Source: Bathymodiolus brooksi (lineage: Eukaryota > Mollusca > Bivalvia > Mytilida > Modiolidae). Taken from it: a DNA stretch of 64,000 nt. The stretch spans positions 57,053,718-57,117,717 of the forward strand of contig OY804579.1 in NCBI GenBank assembly GCA_963680875.1, in the 5' to 3' direction. The notes below the pieces were generated by a model. It saw only the letters and a list, made by a program, of their open reading frames with translations. It was not told where the DNA came from and did not search any database. Below, one piece after another: positions 33,597 to 45,600 of the stretch. Positions within the stretch are counted from its first letter, which is position 1; the number at the start of each line of letters is the position of its first letter. The translations under genes were made by a program, and so were the position numbers.

Positions 33597-35604
33597 TGAC
33601 GAAATTCACATTTAACAAAAGTCAAGTTTTAAATCAGAAAAAAAAATCAATTTGGTGGAATTGAGAAATGTTCTATGATAGACAAAAAATTATCACCATC
33701 AATACATACTAAATTCTATATTAAAAAAATTTCATTTGAATTTGAATTACTTAAACCTACCTTGAAGCAATGGCTTTTAAGTCTAGACTGAACAAGTGGT
33801 CACTCCAAAATTTTTTTAAATCCAACTGGTCAGAATTTGTATGGTCAGCTTGTTATGACCCTGACTATTTACACAGGCTAGATTTGTCCATTATGTGGAA
33901 GATCTATCACTTCTAATAGTACTCTGATAAAATATAAAATGTAGCCAAGGATTTAAACTCATGTTTCTAGTCAAGCTTTACTAAATATACTGGTCAATTT
34001 CTTTCTAATTCACAAACTGAATAGGAAAGTTCATTGTAGCACGTGATCTTTTTACCCACTTACACTGATATTCTTACAAAACTTAACAAAATCAAGCATT
34101 CATCCACATTTTCAATACTTTAATATAAATATTTTTTCACAAGCTGAGCTAGAATTATTCCATTCATTGAACATAATATCTATTATAAAGTTTTACTACT
34201 CAGTTAATCCACTTTTTGACAAAAGATCTCACCTTTTTTTTTTTTTTAGAAAGAACATTAAGAATTTAATCAAAGTAATAAAGGAACAATAATCAGAATA
34301 TTTTAGTTTCCAGTTCCCATATAATATTTTTAGGCCATAATAAAGTTAATTTCAAGATTTAGATTTCTTTTGCATATTGTGAATATTTGTTTATTTCAAT
34401 ACCTTCTCTGTCCGGACCCTCTCCCTCTCTCACCATATACTATTGTTTGTCAAAACTCTTTTTATATATACATTTTCAATATTCTTCCCATTAATGGGAT
34501 TTTAAAAATAACAATAAGGGGGGGAAACGGTATTGGACTTAATATAATGCATGTATGTTATAAATGTACTGTAATTCTAAAAAAAATGAAAAAATATCAA
34601 ATCAAAAATTAAATAACAGTGGCCTTCAAGGGCAATATTTAGGATGTTATATTGATTTGTTTATATTTTTATGTACACGTGTAAGTAAAAAAATGTCATG
34701 TATTCATTTAGAAGTTGATATCCATGTAAGTTTTAATAGGTTTTTCTTGTAATTTTGACCAACTTTAAACTTATATTAATCAAACTGAACAAAATTACAC
34801 CTTTCCTCTGTTGCCCGGATAAGAAAAAATCTATTTGATTTGCTTTATTTTCTTGAACGAAATAGAACATTTAATTTTCTTTCTTTTGTGCCATTTTTAT
34901 ACAATATATCAAGATGTCGTGTGACATACCAAGATCCTCCTATTCTTCTATTTTCATATTATTAAGGGTAAAGCCCTAAAATTCCTGACTGATTAAACAT
35001 AACCCCCCCCCCCCCCCCCCAACAACAACAACAACAACAACCAAAAAATCTGCTGGAATTTTCCAATCTCTCTTTCTTACATCTTTTTGAACAAAATAAT
35101 TTAAAACGGACAACAACTTTTGAGTTGCCTTTATGAAATCAAATCTAAAATATGTATAAAAAGAAAATATTTACCTTCATACAAGACCATCAACACAGTA
35201 GAATTAGGGAAATTTGAGGTACATTTTTATAGTACAATACAAACAGGTGCTATTTAAGTAACGTAAATAATATCTAAATATGAAATGTTTTGAAAGTCAA
35301 CATTGCTTGTTTTAATAACCAATCATCAATGAAAATAAAAATAACAAAGTGTATGAAAAAGCTTGTCAGTTTCTTGTTTGAAGTTTTTTAATTTGCACAA
35401 AAATAATTAAAATTGTACTCAAGACACAAAAAGTGTCATTTATTTTCCACAAGCGTATTGAAGGTACTTTTGTAACATGACTTGTAATGTCAAATTAAAA
35501 ATCACCCATAAATAAGGATTGTGATTTTTTAAATCAGGTATATTTGTTTTACCTCACTTCAATCCCTGTTTTTGGAAAGTATATATTTTAAACTTTCTTT
35601 TCAG
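33597..35604. other. AT-rich non-coding region
   Basis: Includes a microsatellite at about 35001-35043 (a run of C followed by CAA repeats). No gene or complete mobile element recognised. Confidence 0.45.
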
Positions 35605-35872
35605 GGATTAGGGTTAGGGTTATGGTGTTTAATGCCACTTTCAACAATATTTCAGTTATATCCTAGAGGTCAGTTTTATTGGTGGAGGAAACCAGAGTAC
35701 CCAGAGAAAACCACTGACCTGTCGCAAGTTACTGACAAACTTTATCACATAATGTTGTATCAAGTACATCTCACCATGAACGGGGTTCAAACTCACAATG
35801 TTAGTGGTGATAGGCACTGATTGCACAGGTAGTTGTAAATCTAACTATACCATATGATCACGATGACAGTCC
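35605..35872 (-). repeat. SINE family A, full-length copy with a TTAGGG-like tail
   Basis: Tail reads 'ggattagggttagggttat' on the plus strand, then the standard body ('tcaacaatatttcagttata'), B-box region 'ggggttcaaactcacaat' and A-box region. The B box carries two changes from GTTCGAATCC. Confidence 0.85.
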
Positions 35873-35921
35873 CTATTTGCTATGGAAGATAGGACAATAT
35901 CGTCTCATATTTGTTCAATCT

Positions 35922-36439
35922 GTTTGACCAGCCTAAAACAGGACTAAAAAATTAATTAAAAATCAACAGTTCAACTTATTGATTTTTTTTCTTCACACAT
36001 TTACTCATATATCATCTACCTACTCTGACAAATAATTTCAGAATTTTGACACTATTTTCCAAAAAGTTGCCCATTAGGTCTCTATGTTAAATATTTGTAC
36101 CAAATGTGGATATGTGCAGAGGGAGTTAGTATGCTTGTTGTTACCAACTTCCAGTGTAAACAATAACAACAACAGATGTGATTTTATTTACATTTCACTG
36201 TCATGTGATTACCTAATTTGAATATGTCACCAGAACTCCCTCTACACATATCCACATTTGGTACAAATATTTAACATAGAGACCTAATGGGCAACTTTTT
36301 GGAAAATAGTGTCAAAATTCTGAAATTATTTGTCAGAGTAGGTAGATGATATATGAGTAAATGTGTGAAGAAAACAAATCAATAAGTTGAACTGTTGATT
36401 TTTAATTAATTTTTTAGTCCTGTTTTAGGCTGGTCAAAC
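35922..36439. mobile_element. 518-bp fold-back element with 206-bp inverted arms
   Basis: Left arm 35922-36127 begins 'gtttgaccagcctaaaacag'. Right arm 36234-36439 is its reverse complement with only a handful of mismatches. A 106-bp spacer separates them. No coding sequence and no clear target-site duplication. It could be a non-autonomous DNA transposon or a fold-back element; transcribed, it would form a long hairpin. Confidence 0.85.
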
Positions 36440-38500
36440 GGACTATAGTTATTATGATGTCATATATGAATTCTACAGTGAGATCAATATTTGGTTTGTC
36501 AATTCCATTAGTTTTATATTCTTTAAGTACTGTTTTATAGTCGGTTTTTAGTTAAAATGTGACGTCCACTGTGAAATTTTGAAATAAAGTAATAAACAAT
36601 ATTTGTTTAATAATTATCTATAAAAGGCTATCTGTATGCTTTGAGTAAAAACCTGACACTTCCCAAGTACCTGGCATAACAGTCATGAAACTTTATAGAG
36701 TATGACATTTGTACTCGTACTAAACAAACGTCCAATCAGAACATCATATCCAACAAATGCAGCATTCTGATTGGACAATTTTGGAGTACAGAATTTGTAC
36801 TCAAAAATTTGATGACCGCTTGTCCTGGTCTCCCTAGTTATTTATTGTGGTAGTTTGTGATGTCTAATCTTTTCTTTGGTTCTTTTTCATTTAGACTTCA
36901 TTGAAGTTGCCTTGTTTATCCTTAGTGAATTTCTTTGTCATGTTCCTTACTTTTATATACATATATCTGTGGAAAGGGTTCTTACATGAATAGATGTAAT
37001 TACATGTGTATTATTTCTGCACTAAAATTACCTTTTTATTTCACTAAAATGTCCCATCATTTCACTTAAATGTCCTTTAAATCAGGACATTTTAGTTTAT
37101 AAAGCATTACAAATTCTGTTTTAAACTCCAAATATCTTATTTACATATTTCATGTAGCTATTTTCGGGCATTTATTTCCATCAGCCTCATTCTTTTAAAC
37201 TCTTAAGAAAAAGTATGGCAGGCTATGCATACATGTGAACTTATATAAACGATCTAATTATTCAAATTAATGTTATTTGCCAAAAAAATGGTTAAGATCT
37301 AAATAGAAAATAAGGCAACAAATTTCTACACCTGAATATATTATTAAAAAAAAAAGAGTGAATAGCATTAATTATTCAAATTTCTAAAATATATCCTTTT
37401 TTAATCGATGGAAAATATCTGTCATATATCAAAATTTCACAGTATAAGTAGTAATAAGTCAGATCAATCTTGAATTTGAAAAGGAATGAAGAGATAACAT
37501 GATAGATTTACTGGTTTAGTGTGATGGTAGGGTCAACTGTTACCTTTTAACTATACTAATGAGATGTATGAACACCTGGGTACTTCACGCTCTCATCTCT
37601 TACTCTCTATATGTATGTACCTCTCTACTTTCAACCTAACAATGTTAAAGCTTTTTATATTATCAATGTAAATATTTGGTTAGGATTATATTTTAAACCT
37701 AGATTTGTCATAGGAGATTTATTAAGTCTGCATTGTAAGTTCTTATAGTACGATTTGATATCTCAGATGTATGTGATGCCTGTTTGTTGAGGTTCCATTA
37801 AATAGATTAACTCTGTCACATTTTTGTGTCTGTCTCAAGCCAGGACCTGGATTTCAAATGTCATATGTCATGGTTTTTTTTATGTGCATTGAGTTGAGGT
37901 GAGAGGTGATTTTTCGCTGTGTTGATATTAAGGGAATTGTTGACCATCACTGTTCAAACATAATTGTTTGTTCAAAATCATATTTAAATTCATGCTTTCT
38001 TCAAAACTCTGACAAAGGGCTGTAACTCAAAAGCTCTAAATATTAATGGACGAAGTCCTTTTAATGGTAGGCTGTCCGATTTTTTCTCCTATATTGATAG
38101 CCAAATATCTGTTCACCGGAAGTTTAAAAAAAATAGATCAATTGATATTTAGAAACGCAAAAGAAATATATTTCAATGAAAAATTCCCAATTCTTTAATT
38201 ATTTACTCTATGCAAAATCAAAATAAACTTGAAATAAAATTCGAATAAAAAAATCTCTTTCTACCAAACTCTCGACGGAAGAGTGGCGTAGGTAAAATGA
38301 ACGGAACATCCATAACAAATCGGCTACCAAAGTCATTCAAAATAAAAGATAATAACGTGTACGGATCATCGTATTATTGAAATTTTAGGACTTCGCAACC
38401 TGCCTGTCTCATATTAAAAAGTGAAGGTTGGGATTCCATTAAACAATTTTACCTCATAAAATTTTTCTGCCTGTCCCTAAAAAGGATGTATATTTATGTA
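36440..38500. other. AT-rich region with small repeats
   Basis: 36704-36811 is a weak hairpin ('gtccaatcagaa' against 'ttctgattggac'). 37817-37966 ('gtctcaagccaggacctgg', 'gttgaccatcactgtt') is a dispersed repeat that recurs at 49791-50005 and resembles retroelement 3' sequence abundant in bivalves. No gene recognised. Confidence 0.5.
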
Positions 38501-38672
38501 CAGTGAAACCTGTCTAAACCGAACCCTGAATAAACCGCAATCCTGTAAAAAAAACAAATTTAAATGAAGTCCCAATGTAGGAAATCTTTGTTAATTCAAA
38601 CTGTATAAACCAAACACCTATCTATTCCGAACACAAATTCTGGTCCGAGGAGGTTCAGTTCAGGTCTCACTG
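38501..38672. mobile_element. TA-flanked MITE, family 2, unexpanded copy
   Basis: TA/CAGTGAAACCTGTCTAAACC at the left and CAGGTCTCACTG/TA at the right. At 172 bp it represents the form without the internal 33-bp expansion seen at 32445-32750. Confidence 0.8.
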
Positions 38673-38771
38673 TATATGCTTCTAAGGTTGTCATTTCTGG
38701 GTTAAGAGGTTAGGCTCTTGACAGAGGAGTGACTTGTATTGTTATCATTGGTTCTAGTTTGTCCACTAATA

Positions 38772-39967
38772 CAGTAGCCCCCCTCTTATAAGGTCAATCC
38801 TTCATTGAAAAAGTGGCCTTACAAGAGATGTGGCCTCTCTTGAGGGAGTCAATTTAGTAGTGGCCTCTCTTGAGGGAGTCAATTTAGTAGTGGCCACTCT
38901 TGAGGGAGTCAATTTAGTAGTGGCCACTCTTGAAGGAGTCAATTTAGTAGTGGCCTCTCTTGAGGGAGTCAATTTAGTAGTGGCCTCTCTTGAAGGAGTC
39001 AATTTAGTCGTGGCTTCTCTTGAGGGAGTCAATTTAGTAGTGGCCACTCTTGAAGGAGTCAATTTAGTAGTGGCCTCTCTTGAGGGAGTCAATTTAGTAG
39101 TGGCCACTCTTGAAGGAGTCAATTTAGTAGTGGCCTCTCTTGAGGGAGTCAATTTAGTAGTGGCCTCTCTTGAAGGAGTCAATTTAGTAGTGGCCACTCT
39201 TGAAGGAGTCAATTTAGTAGTGGCCTCTCTTGAGGGAGTCAATTTAGTAGTGGCCTCTCTTGAGGGAGTCAATTTAGTAGTGGCTTCTCTTGAGGGGGTC
39301 AATTTAGTAGTGGCCTCTCTTGAAGGAGTCAATTTAGTAGTGGCCTCTCTTGAAGGAGTCAATTTAGTAGTGGCCACTCTTGAAGGAGTCAATTTAGTAG
39401 TGGCCTCTCTTGAGGGAGTCAATTTAGTAATGGCCTCTCTTGAGGGAGACAATTTAGTAGTGGCCACTCTTGAAGGAGTCAATTTAGTAGTGGCCTCTCT
39501 TGAGGGAGTCAATTTAGTAGTGGCCTCTCTTGAGGGAGTCAATTTAGTAGTGGCCTCTCTTGAAGGAGTCAATTTAGTAGTGGCCACTCTTGAAGGAGTC
39601 AATTTAGTAGTGGCCTCTCTTGAGGGAGTCAATTTAGTAGTGGCCTCTCTTGAGGGAGTCAATTTAGTAGTGGCCTCTCTTGAAGGAGTCAATTTAGTAG
39701 TGGCCACTCTTGAAGGAGTCAATTTAGTAGTGGCCTCTCTTGAGGGAGTCAATTTAATAGTGGCCTCTCTTGAGGGAGTCAATTTAGTAGTGGCTTCTCT
39801 TGAGGGAGTCAATTTAGTAGTGGCCTCTCTTGAAGGAGTCAATTTAGTAGTGGCCACTCTTGAGGGAGTCAATTTAGTAGTACCTGTTTTGTATTTTACT
39901 ATCTCATTGCATCTGAAATCTGGCCTGACAAGAAGGAGGGAATGGCCTTTTAAGAGGGGGATTACTG
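38772..39967. mobile_element. TA-flanked MITE, family 3, carrying a 30-bp minisatellite
   Basis: Termini CAGTAGCCCCCCTCTTATAA and (inverted) CAGTAATCCCCCTCTTAAAA, with TA on both sides (38770-38771, 39968-39969). Inside, 38830-39880 holds about 35 copies of a 30-bp unit ('gtggcctctcttgaggga' plus 'gtcaatttagta'). Variants alternate between 'cctctcttgaggg', 'ccactcttgaagg' and 'cctctcttgaagg'. Open frames of 399 residues (plus) and 356 residues (minus) come from the array and are not genes. Confidence 0.9.
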
Positions 39968-40402
39968 TACTGATTAACTACCTATTTTCAGTTATATACA
40001 CAATTTTATATAGGATCAGATGGATCTAAAAAGGTACCTATCAAAGTCTATAATCTGTCACAGTAGATATTAAAAGGAAGATAAAAGTGTTTTATCAAAT
40101 ATTGGTCATGATGACAGTGCCGTTTATGATAGCAAAGTCTCCAATAAAAAAATAATTGTGGAGTGAATGTAGTAAGGACCAAATTTCTAACATGTTTTAT
40201 GTCATTTGACACTGTCCCTACTTGTTCATTCAAATGACCCTCTTAGTTACTTTTTGAAAGTTTGCTTTCAGGCAATGTCATTCTGGGGAATAAGATCATC
40301 ACATTTCAGCAATTTCTTTAAGGCATTTTGAATGACTAATTTCAACACAAAGGCCTAAAATCAATTTGAAAAAAAAAACCTGACTAAAAAGCTTATATTT
40401 TA

Positions 40403-40477
40403 GGGAAAGGGTTATGGTGTTTAACACCACTTTCAACAATATTTTAGTTATATTTGTGGTGGTCAGTTTTATTGGTG
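40403..40477 (-). repeat. SINE family A, 75-bp 5'-truncated copy with 12-bp target-site duplication
   Basis: Flanked by GCTTATATTTTA at 40391-40402 and 40478-40489. Only the tail and first part of the body are present. The intact duplication shows that this is an insertion of a truncated cDNA, not a remnant of a longer copy. Confidence 0.8.
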
Positions 40478-40709
40478 GCTTATATTTTAAATTGTTAGCA
40501 CCTGGACATATTTATCCCATTTATATACCAAGTCCTCATTGTATCAATAGCCATTAAGGAAACATGATCATATAATTTACTTATTATACTACAGCATGAA
40601 ACAAACCTGATGAATTATCAAGGTTAAATAATCCCTTTGAAAATGTTAATGTATTTTTATTTATCTATTATCTGATGGTGTAGTATTTCTTTGTTTTTCA
40701 TTTTACATC

Positions 40710-40990
40710 TTAAGGTGGTACCATACACTTCTGGTAAAATTTTATTTGCTTGCTTAATTTTCTTATTTGTTTGGCAGTGTGTTTGAATATATCCACTGTA
40801 ATAAATATCAAAATTTTAACAAATTCCAACCAACAGACTCAGAGCTATAAATTCACTAGCCACATAGCAGCTTTTCTCTCTGTGGTTTTGATCACAGAGA
40901 TGCTTGAAATCTGCATACAAACATCATATGATCAAAACGTTCAACTTATTTTAAAGAGTTATCTCCCTGTAGTGTTAGGTACCACCTTAA
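40710..40990. mobile_element. 281-bp MITE with TTAA termini
   Basis: TTAAGGTGGTACC at the left end is exactly mirrored by GGTACCACCTTAA at the right end. TTAA as target site is typical of piggyBac- and Kolobok-type transposons. A 90-residue frame overlapping it has no recognisable content and runs past the element. Confidence 0.75.
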
Positions 40991-42015
40991 ATGACTTGAG
41001 TATAAGTTCATTAGAATCATAAAAATACATATTTTATTCTCTTTAATGACAGCTTTTAATATCAACTAACACAGCTTTTCTGTAAAAATGAAAATTATAA
41101 GGCAAAACAACAGATAAAACTAGAGGCCCATCTGAGCCTATATCATTAATTTGGCTATAATCTATTTGTTTAATGTCCAATGAACATCGGTGTGTACTTT
41201 GAGTTCAATAAAGTTTGCAATTTCTGAGAAACTTTTCATAATTTCTAATATGGCCATATATTTTACAGTATGCTATATCCTGTGGTGGTAGCCATTTTGG
41301 ATTTTTTGATTTGTCAGGAGAAGAATTTTTCAATGATTTTTTGTGTGTGAAAATATGCCTAATTTGCATATTCAGCTTTATACAAAAAATAGAAAATCTT
41401 TTAGTAAAACCTGTTATATTATGTTAAACATCTCCGTAGCATATGTTAAGCAATCCTATTGTTTCTATTTATGCTCAACTGGTTGAAAACATACCTGTAT
41501 TGATTAGTAGAATTTTATTTTTGCTTTACAAAAATGCTTTATTTATAGTTATGGCTTCATTGCTTGGTTGGTTAACTGAAACAGCATACACATCATTGAA
41601 ATTAGACACCCAAAGGATGAATCAGGGCAACTTTAGTTTAAACTGACAAGTGGTTTCAGCAGAGATGATTTTTAAATAACTAAGGCCTCTATGCTAAATT
41701 GAAATAAAATAAATAAAATAAGAGTAATATTTTAGGTGCCTCTTTTGATGGGATATCCCAGGAAATGGATATAGAACCTTAAGTTTCTCCATTGCAAAAT
41801 ATAATCCTGCTAAAATGGGTGTCAGTTGGATGGACAGAATGAATCATATGCATTACTTGCCCTTAGGGCATGATGGAAGTTAGAGTCTTGTCTTTAGACA
41901 ATGCCAATTAATCCATTACCTTCTATTATATATCTTAGTTTTGAGCATACCTGATGAAGGTTATTCCAGAAACATGTCACACTAAATCTGATATCTACAT
42001 TTCTATTACTTATTA
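40991..42015. other. AT-rich non-coding region
   Basis: Contains sequence related to the 'gccatcttt' blocks of 50930-51560 around 41190-41340. No gene recognised. Confidence 0.4.
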
Positions 42016-42190
42016 CAGTCAAACATGTATTAAGAGGTCACCTGTGGGACAAGCAAAATGTGGCCTTTAAAGACAGGTGACCTCTTAAAAGAGGTTCAAT
42101 TCATATGAATTTTTCTACGATAGGACAAGAAAAATGTAACCTTTTAATACAGGTGACTGCTTAATAGAGGTGACCGCATGGGTTTGACTG
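42016..42190. mobile_element. TA-flanked MITE, family 1
   Basis: TA/CAGTCAAACATGTATTAAG to GGGTTTGACTG/TA, 175 bp, with both TA target sites intact (42014-42015, 42191-42192). Confidence 0.8.
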
Positions 42191-42192
42191 TA

Positions 42193-43887
42193 TTTGTAGA
42201 TTAATAATTGAAATATGTACAGCTCAGTTGATGTTAAAACATGAATCAAACACACCCTGAACACAAAACCTGAACTCTGGTCTTTCATGAAAACTTCCTT
42301 TCCAAATAGTACACCATTATATATTTTTAACTGGATTACTCTTATAAAGTCTAGACATTTTTAATCCACTTCTACATTCGTACAACAATGCAAGGAATAA
42401 CCAAGGGCAGTGCAAGAAAAATGTTGTGTTAGGTGTCAAGACTAAGCTTCAGATTGTCATTACTTTTATCTCCTACAGTCGAATGACCAATTTGTGACCC
42501 CCCTTATCATCTTATAATTATACCTTTAATATAAGTAGACATTTTCTAACAATGGCATACACAAATAAAAATCTTTTTTTTTTCAGTGAAAAATATTAAT
42601 TTACTTGATAAACAAAATTGTATTTTATCCATTTACCAAGTTGTATTGCTTTATTTTTTTTAAAATATATATATATATGTATCTACAATAAAATATTCAA
42701 ATAATTGAATAGTTTATTCTTAAACAGCAACATGGAAGGAAAATGTCATGATTGGGTTAAATGTTTCACCTGGGCTACATGCGGTCTTAATATTATAACT
42801 ATCCTTAATAGTATTTTATTTTGAATTACATTTTAACTGGCTTTGATCTTTTATACAAATTTATATTAAACTACTTTAGTATTTCGTAATAGAAAAAAAG
42901 TAACCCCACCGTAAGAAAGTTTGTGTTATAATACCCATTTATGTTCATTCTATTATACTGAGAAAAAAATCTTTTAACAAAGACTTAATTTGTTTACTAG
43001 TTGTATGTCGTGAAAATATATGATCTACGTAGATCCCAAATTTCATAAAAAAAATCACTGTAGAAAAGTATTATTCCTTTCATTACGAAACGTAATTACA
43101 TCTTTTCATAATTGAACATCAAAATTTTGACATTGATATCAATTACATAAGGTTAGATGTTAGAATTCATTTATGTTCATATGTTTCATATAATATGTTT
43201 GCTGTGCTATGCAGGTGTCACAGAATTGTTCAGATTTAAGCAGAAATCATGACATCCCCAGATTGGACAGAATGACATACAAACTGACATAGTGGTGATA
43301 ATATTATCCCAAAAAATCAAGAATGTACCTCTTTCCAATGGAAAATCATAGCAATTTAATCAATTCCATCAGATCTTATTAGCATCCTGTAGGGTGTAGT
43401 CTGAATCAAAAACACAAATGTCATATGTTGACGGTCTCCATTGTGGAATAATACACTACAAAAGTTAGGAAAAAAAGGTCATGACAGAAGAAAAAAAACG
43501 TAAACTCATGAAAAAAGAGTCAATGTACATGTGTGCCTCTCGATCACAGAGTTCACGAAATTTGTCAGTCCTGTCAGACATGACCAGCAAAATGCTAAGG
43601 ACTGACACAAGATTGGTATTTTGCAATAGAATATTAATGAGGACTGACATTTATTTCACAAGACCTCTGAACCCATATCCAATATTGTGAACCCTGCCAT
43701 CAGAAGGCATTTAAGCATGCCAAATTAAAAATGTATCTGATTTCATCTGTAGGGGTAGTAATCATAAGGTTAAAATTGAATAACAATCCAAAGCGACAAG
43801 CAATGACCAGCCGGCAAAATTGATTCATCTTTAAGTAATTAGGTCATGCTACATGGCGACACACAAATGATCTGATACTTAAAACTA
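42193..43887. other. AT-rich non-coding region
   Basis: Has a TA microsatellite near 42665 and no recognisable gene. The 61- and 69-residue frames near 43480 overlap each other on opposite strands and look accidental. Confidence 0.45.
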
Positions 43888-44119
43888 GGGTTTGGTTTGG
43901 TCTATGGTGTTCAACACCACTTTCAACAATATTTCAGTTTTATTGGTGTAGGAAACCGGAATACCCAAGGAAAACCACCAACCTGTCGCAAGTCACTAAC
44001 AAACTTTAACATATAATATTGTATCGAGTACAACTCGCCATGAACGGGGTTCAAACTCACCACGTTAGTGATGATGGGCACTGATTGCATAGGCAGTTAT
44101 AAATCCAACTACCTTATGT
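43888..44119 (-). repeat. SINE family A copy between long direct repeats
   Basis: Tail 'tctatggtgttcaacacc', a body with a small deletion after 'atatttcag', and head region to 'aaatccaactacctta'. Flanked by an imperfect direct repeat of about 50 bases beginning 'aggtcatgctaca' (43845 and 44120). Confidence 0.8.
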
Positions 44120-44169
44120 TAGGTCATGCTACAAGGCAACACACAAATGATCCAATTCTCAAACTTGGG

Positions 44170-44984
44170 ATGGTCAATTAATTTATAAAAATTACAATCT
44201 ACGTCGTCTAAATAAAGAAAAATGAAAGGGAAATCTTATTACCAGTTTTTTTGACAGTAAGTATGTGACATTGAATTATTAGGTGTTACATGACATATTA
44301 TAAAGGACAATTTAACCTTAATAATACAAATATTTTCACCTATTACATATTAGTTATATTAGTACCTGTTCATTAGATCTTATCTTATTACTTTGATTGT
44401 ACAGGTGACAAAATTGTTGGTCACAATCATTTATATATGTCACAATGCTGAGAAAATATCTATGTATTTCTGTAGCTAACAGATCAAAAGATTACCATAC
44501 ATCATGTAACAGTTCAATTTCTACTATAACTATTATTGCAGTGACTCATTAAATAAATTATCTTACTAGTCAATATTGTCTTTGATTTAACTTGTTTCTA
44601 GTTATTAGTTTTTGTGAAAACTATACTAATGATCAAGATGATTGTACAATTACCAGTACATTGGTGGATCCATGGGGAGGAGAGGTGGGATGGGGCAGAC
44701 CCACTTTCCTTGATATTTTTATTCACATTTTTAATCCCCCAGATTTTCAACATCTTTAGGTACAGTACATAACTTGATCCCAATAACAAAATTCACATGC
44801 TAATATTTGAATGAGGTAATGTTTAAGCTTTATAATAATAGATGAATGAAGAGGATAGTGTACTGTGGAAGATATATCTCTGAAACCTAAATAGGAGCCA
44901 TGTTTTTTGTGGTGAAATAGTTGACCATCACTGTTTCAACTTCTTTTTTCTCACATATTTTTGGTCCCAATTTTACATCTTCTA
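44170..44984. other. AT-rich non-coding region
   Basis: No gene or complete mobile element recognised. Confidence 0.4.
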
Positions 44985-44986
44985 AA

Positions 44987-45174
44987 GGGTAGTTGGATTT
45001 ATAACTACCTGTGCAATCACTACTAAAGTTGCGAGTTTGAATAAAGTTTGTCAGTGACTTGCGGTAGATCGGTGGTTTTCTCCGGGTATTCTGGTTTCCA
45101 CCACCAATAATACTGACCGCAATGATTTTACTGATATATTGTTGAAAGTGGTGTTAAATATCATAACCCTAACC
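44987..45174 (+). repeat. SINE family A copy, internally shortened
   Basis: Begins at the A-box region ('agttggatttataactacct'), keeps a decayed B box ('gcgagtttgaat') and ends 'ttaaatatcataaccctaac'. Possible target-site duplication 'acatcttctaaagg' and 'acgtcttctatagg'. Confidence 0.8.
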
Positions 45175-45369
45175 ATACGTCTTCTATAGGCAGGTATGTA
45201 ATTTCATCAAAATTTCTTTTTTTTTAAGTGATCAACATCATGCTTCATTACAATTTGGTATAAATCTGTTCAGGAATTAAGAAGCAAATGTATTTTGGTA
45301 TTTTTGACATGTTGATGATAATAACAACACTACTCATTGATGGAATTTTTGTGGCATTCAGCATTTGTC

Positions 45370-45600
45370 TGTTGGATTTTTATCTTCCCTGCAATCATTT
45401 TCTATCACCACTAAGGTTTGTGAAGTTTGACTTCAATCAAGGACAAGGTGTACGCAGTACAACCTTATGTGAAAAGGTTTGTTAGTGACTTACGGAAGGT
45501 CTGTGGTTTTCTTCCAAGTACTATGGTTTCCTTCACAAATAAAACTTACCTTCTTTATATAATTAAGTAAAATATGGTTGTAAGTGACATTATGCCATCC
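45370..45600 (+). repeat. SINE family A, strongly decayed copy
   Basis: Order of blocks preserved ('ctatcaccactaagg', 'gtggttttcttccaagta', 'cacaaataaaactta') but with many changes. A 65-residue frame across it is accidental. Confidence 0.6.

Noticed and set aside
35605..35630. Interstitial telomere repeat
   Set aside because: Only two to three TTAGGG-like units, and they form the tail of a SINE.
38802..40029. 399-residue plus-strand and 356-residue minus-strand frames
   Set aside because: Both are by-products of the 30-bp array within a MITE; the two strands are equally open.
40750..41022. 90-residue frame
   Set aside because: Starts inside and runs out of the TTAA MITE, with no recognisable domain.
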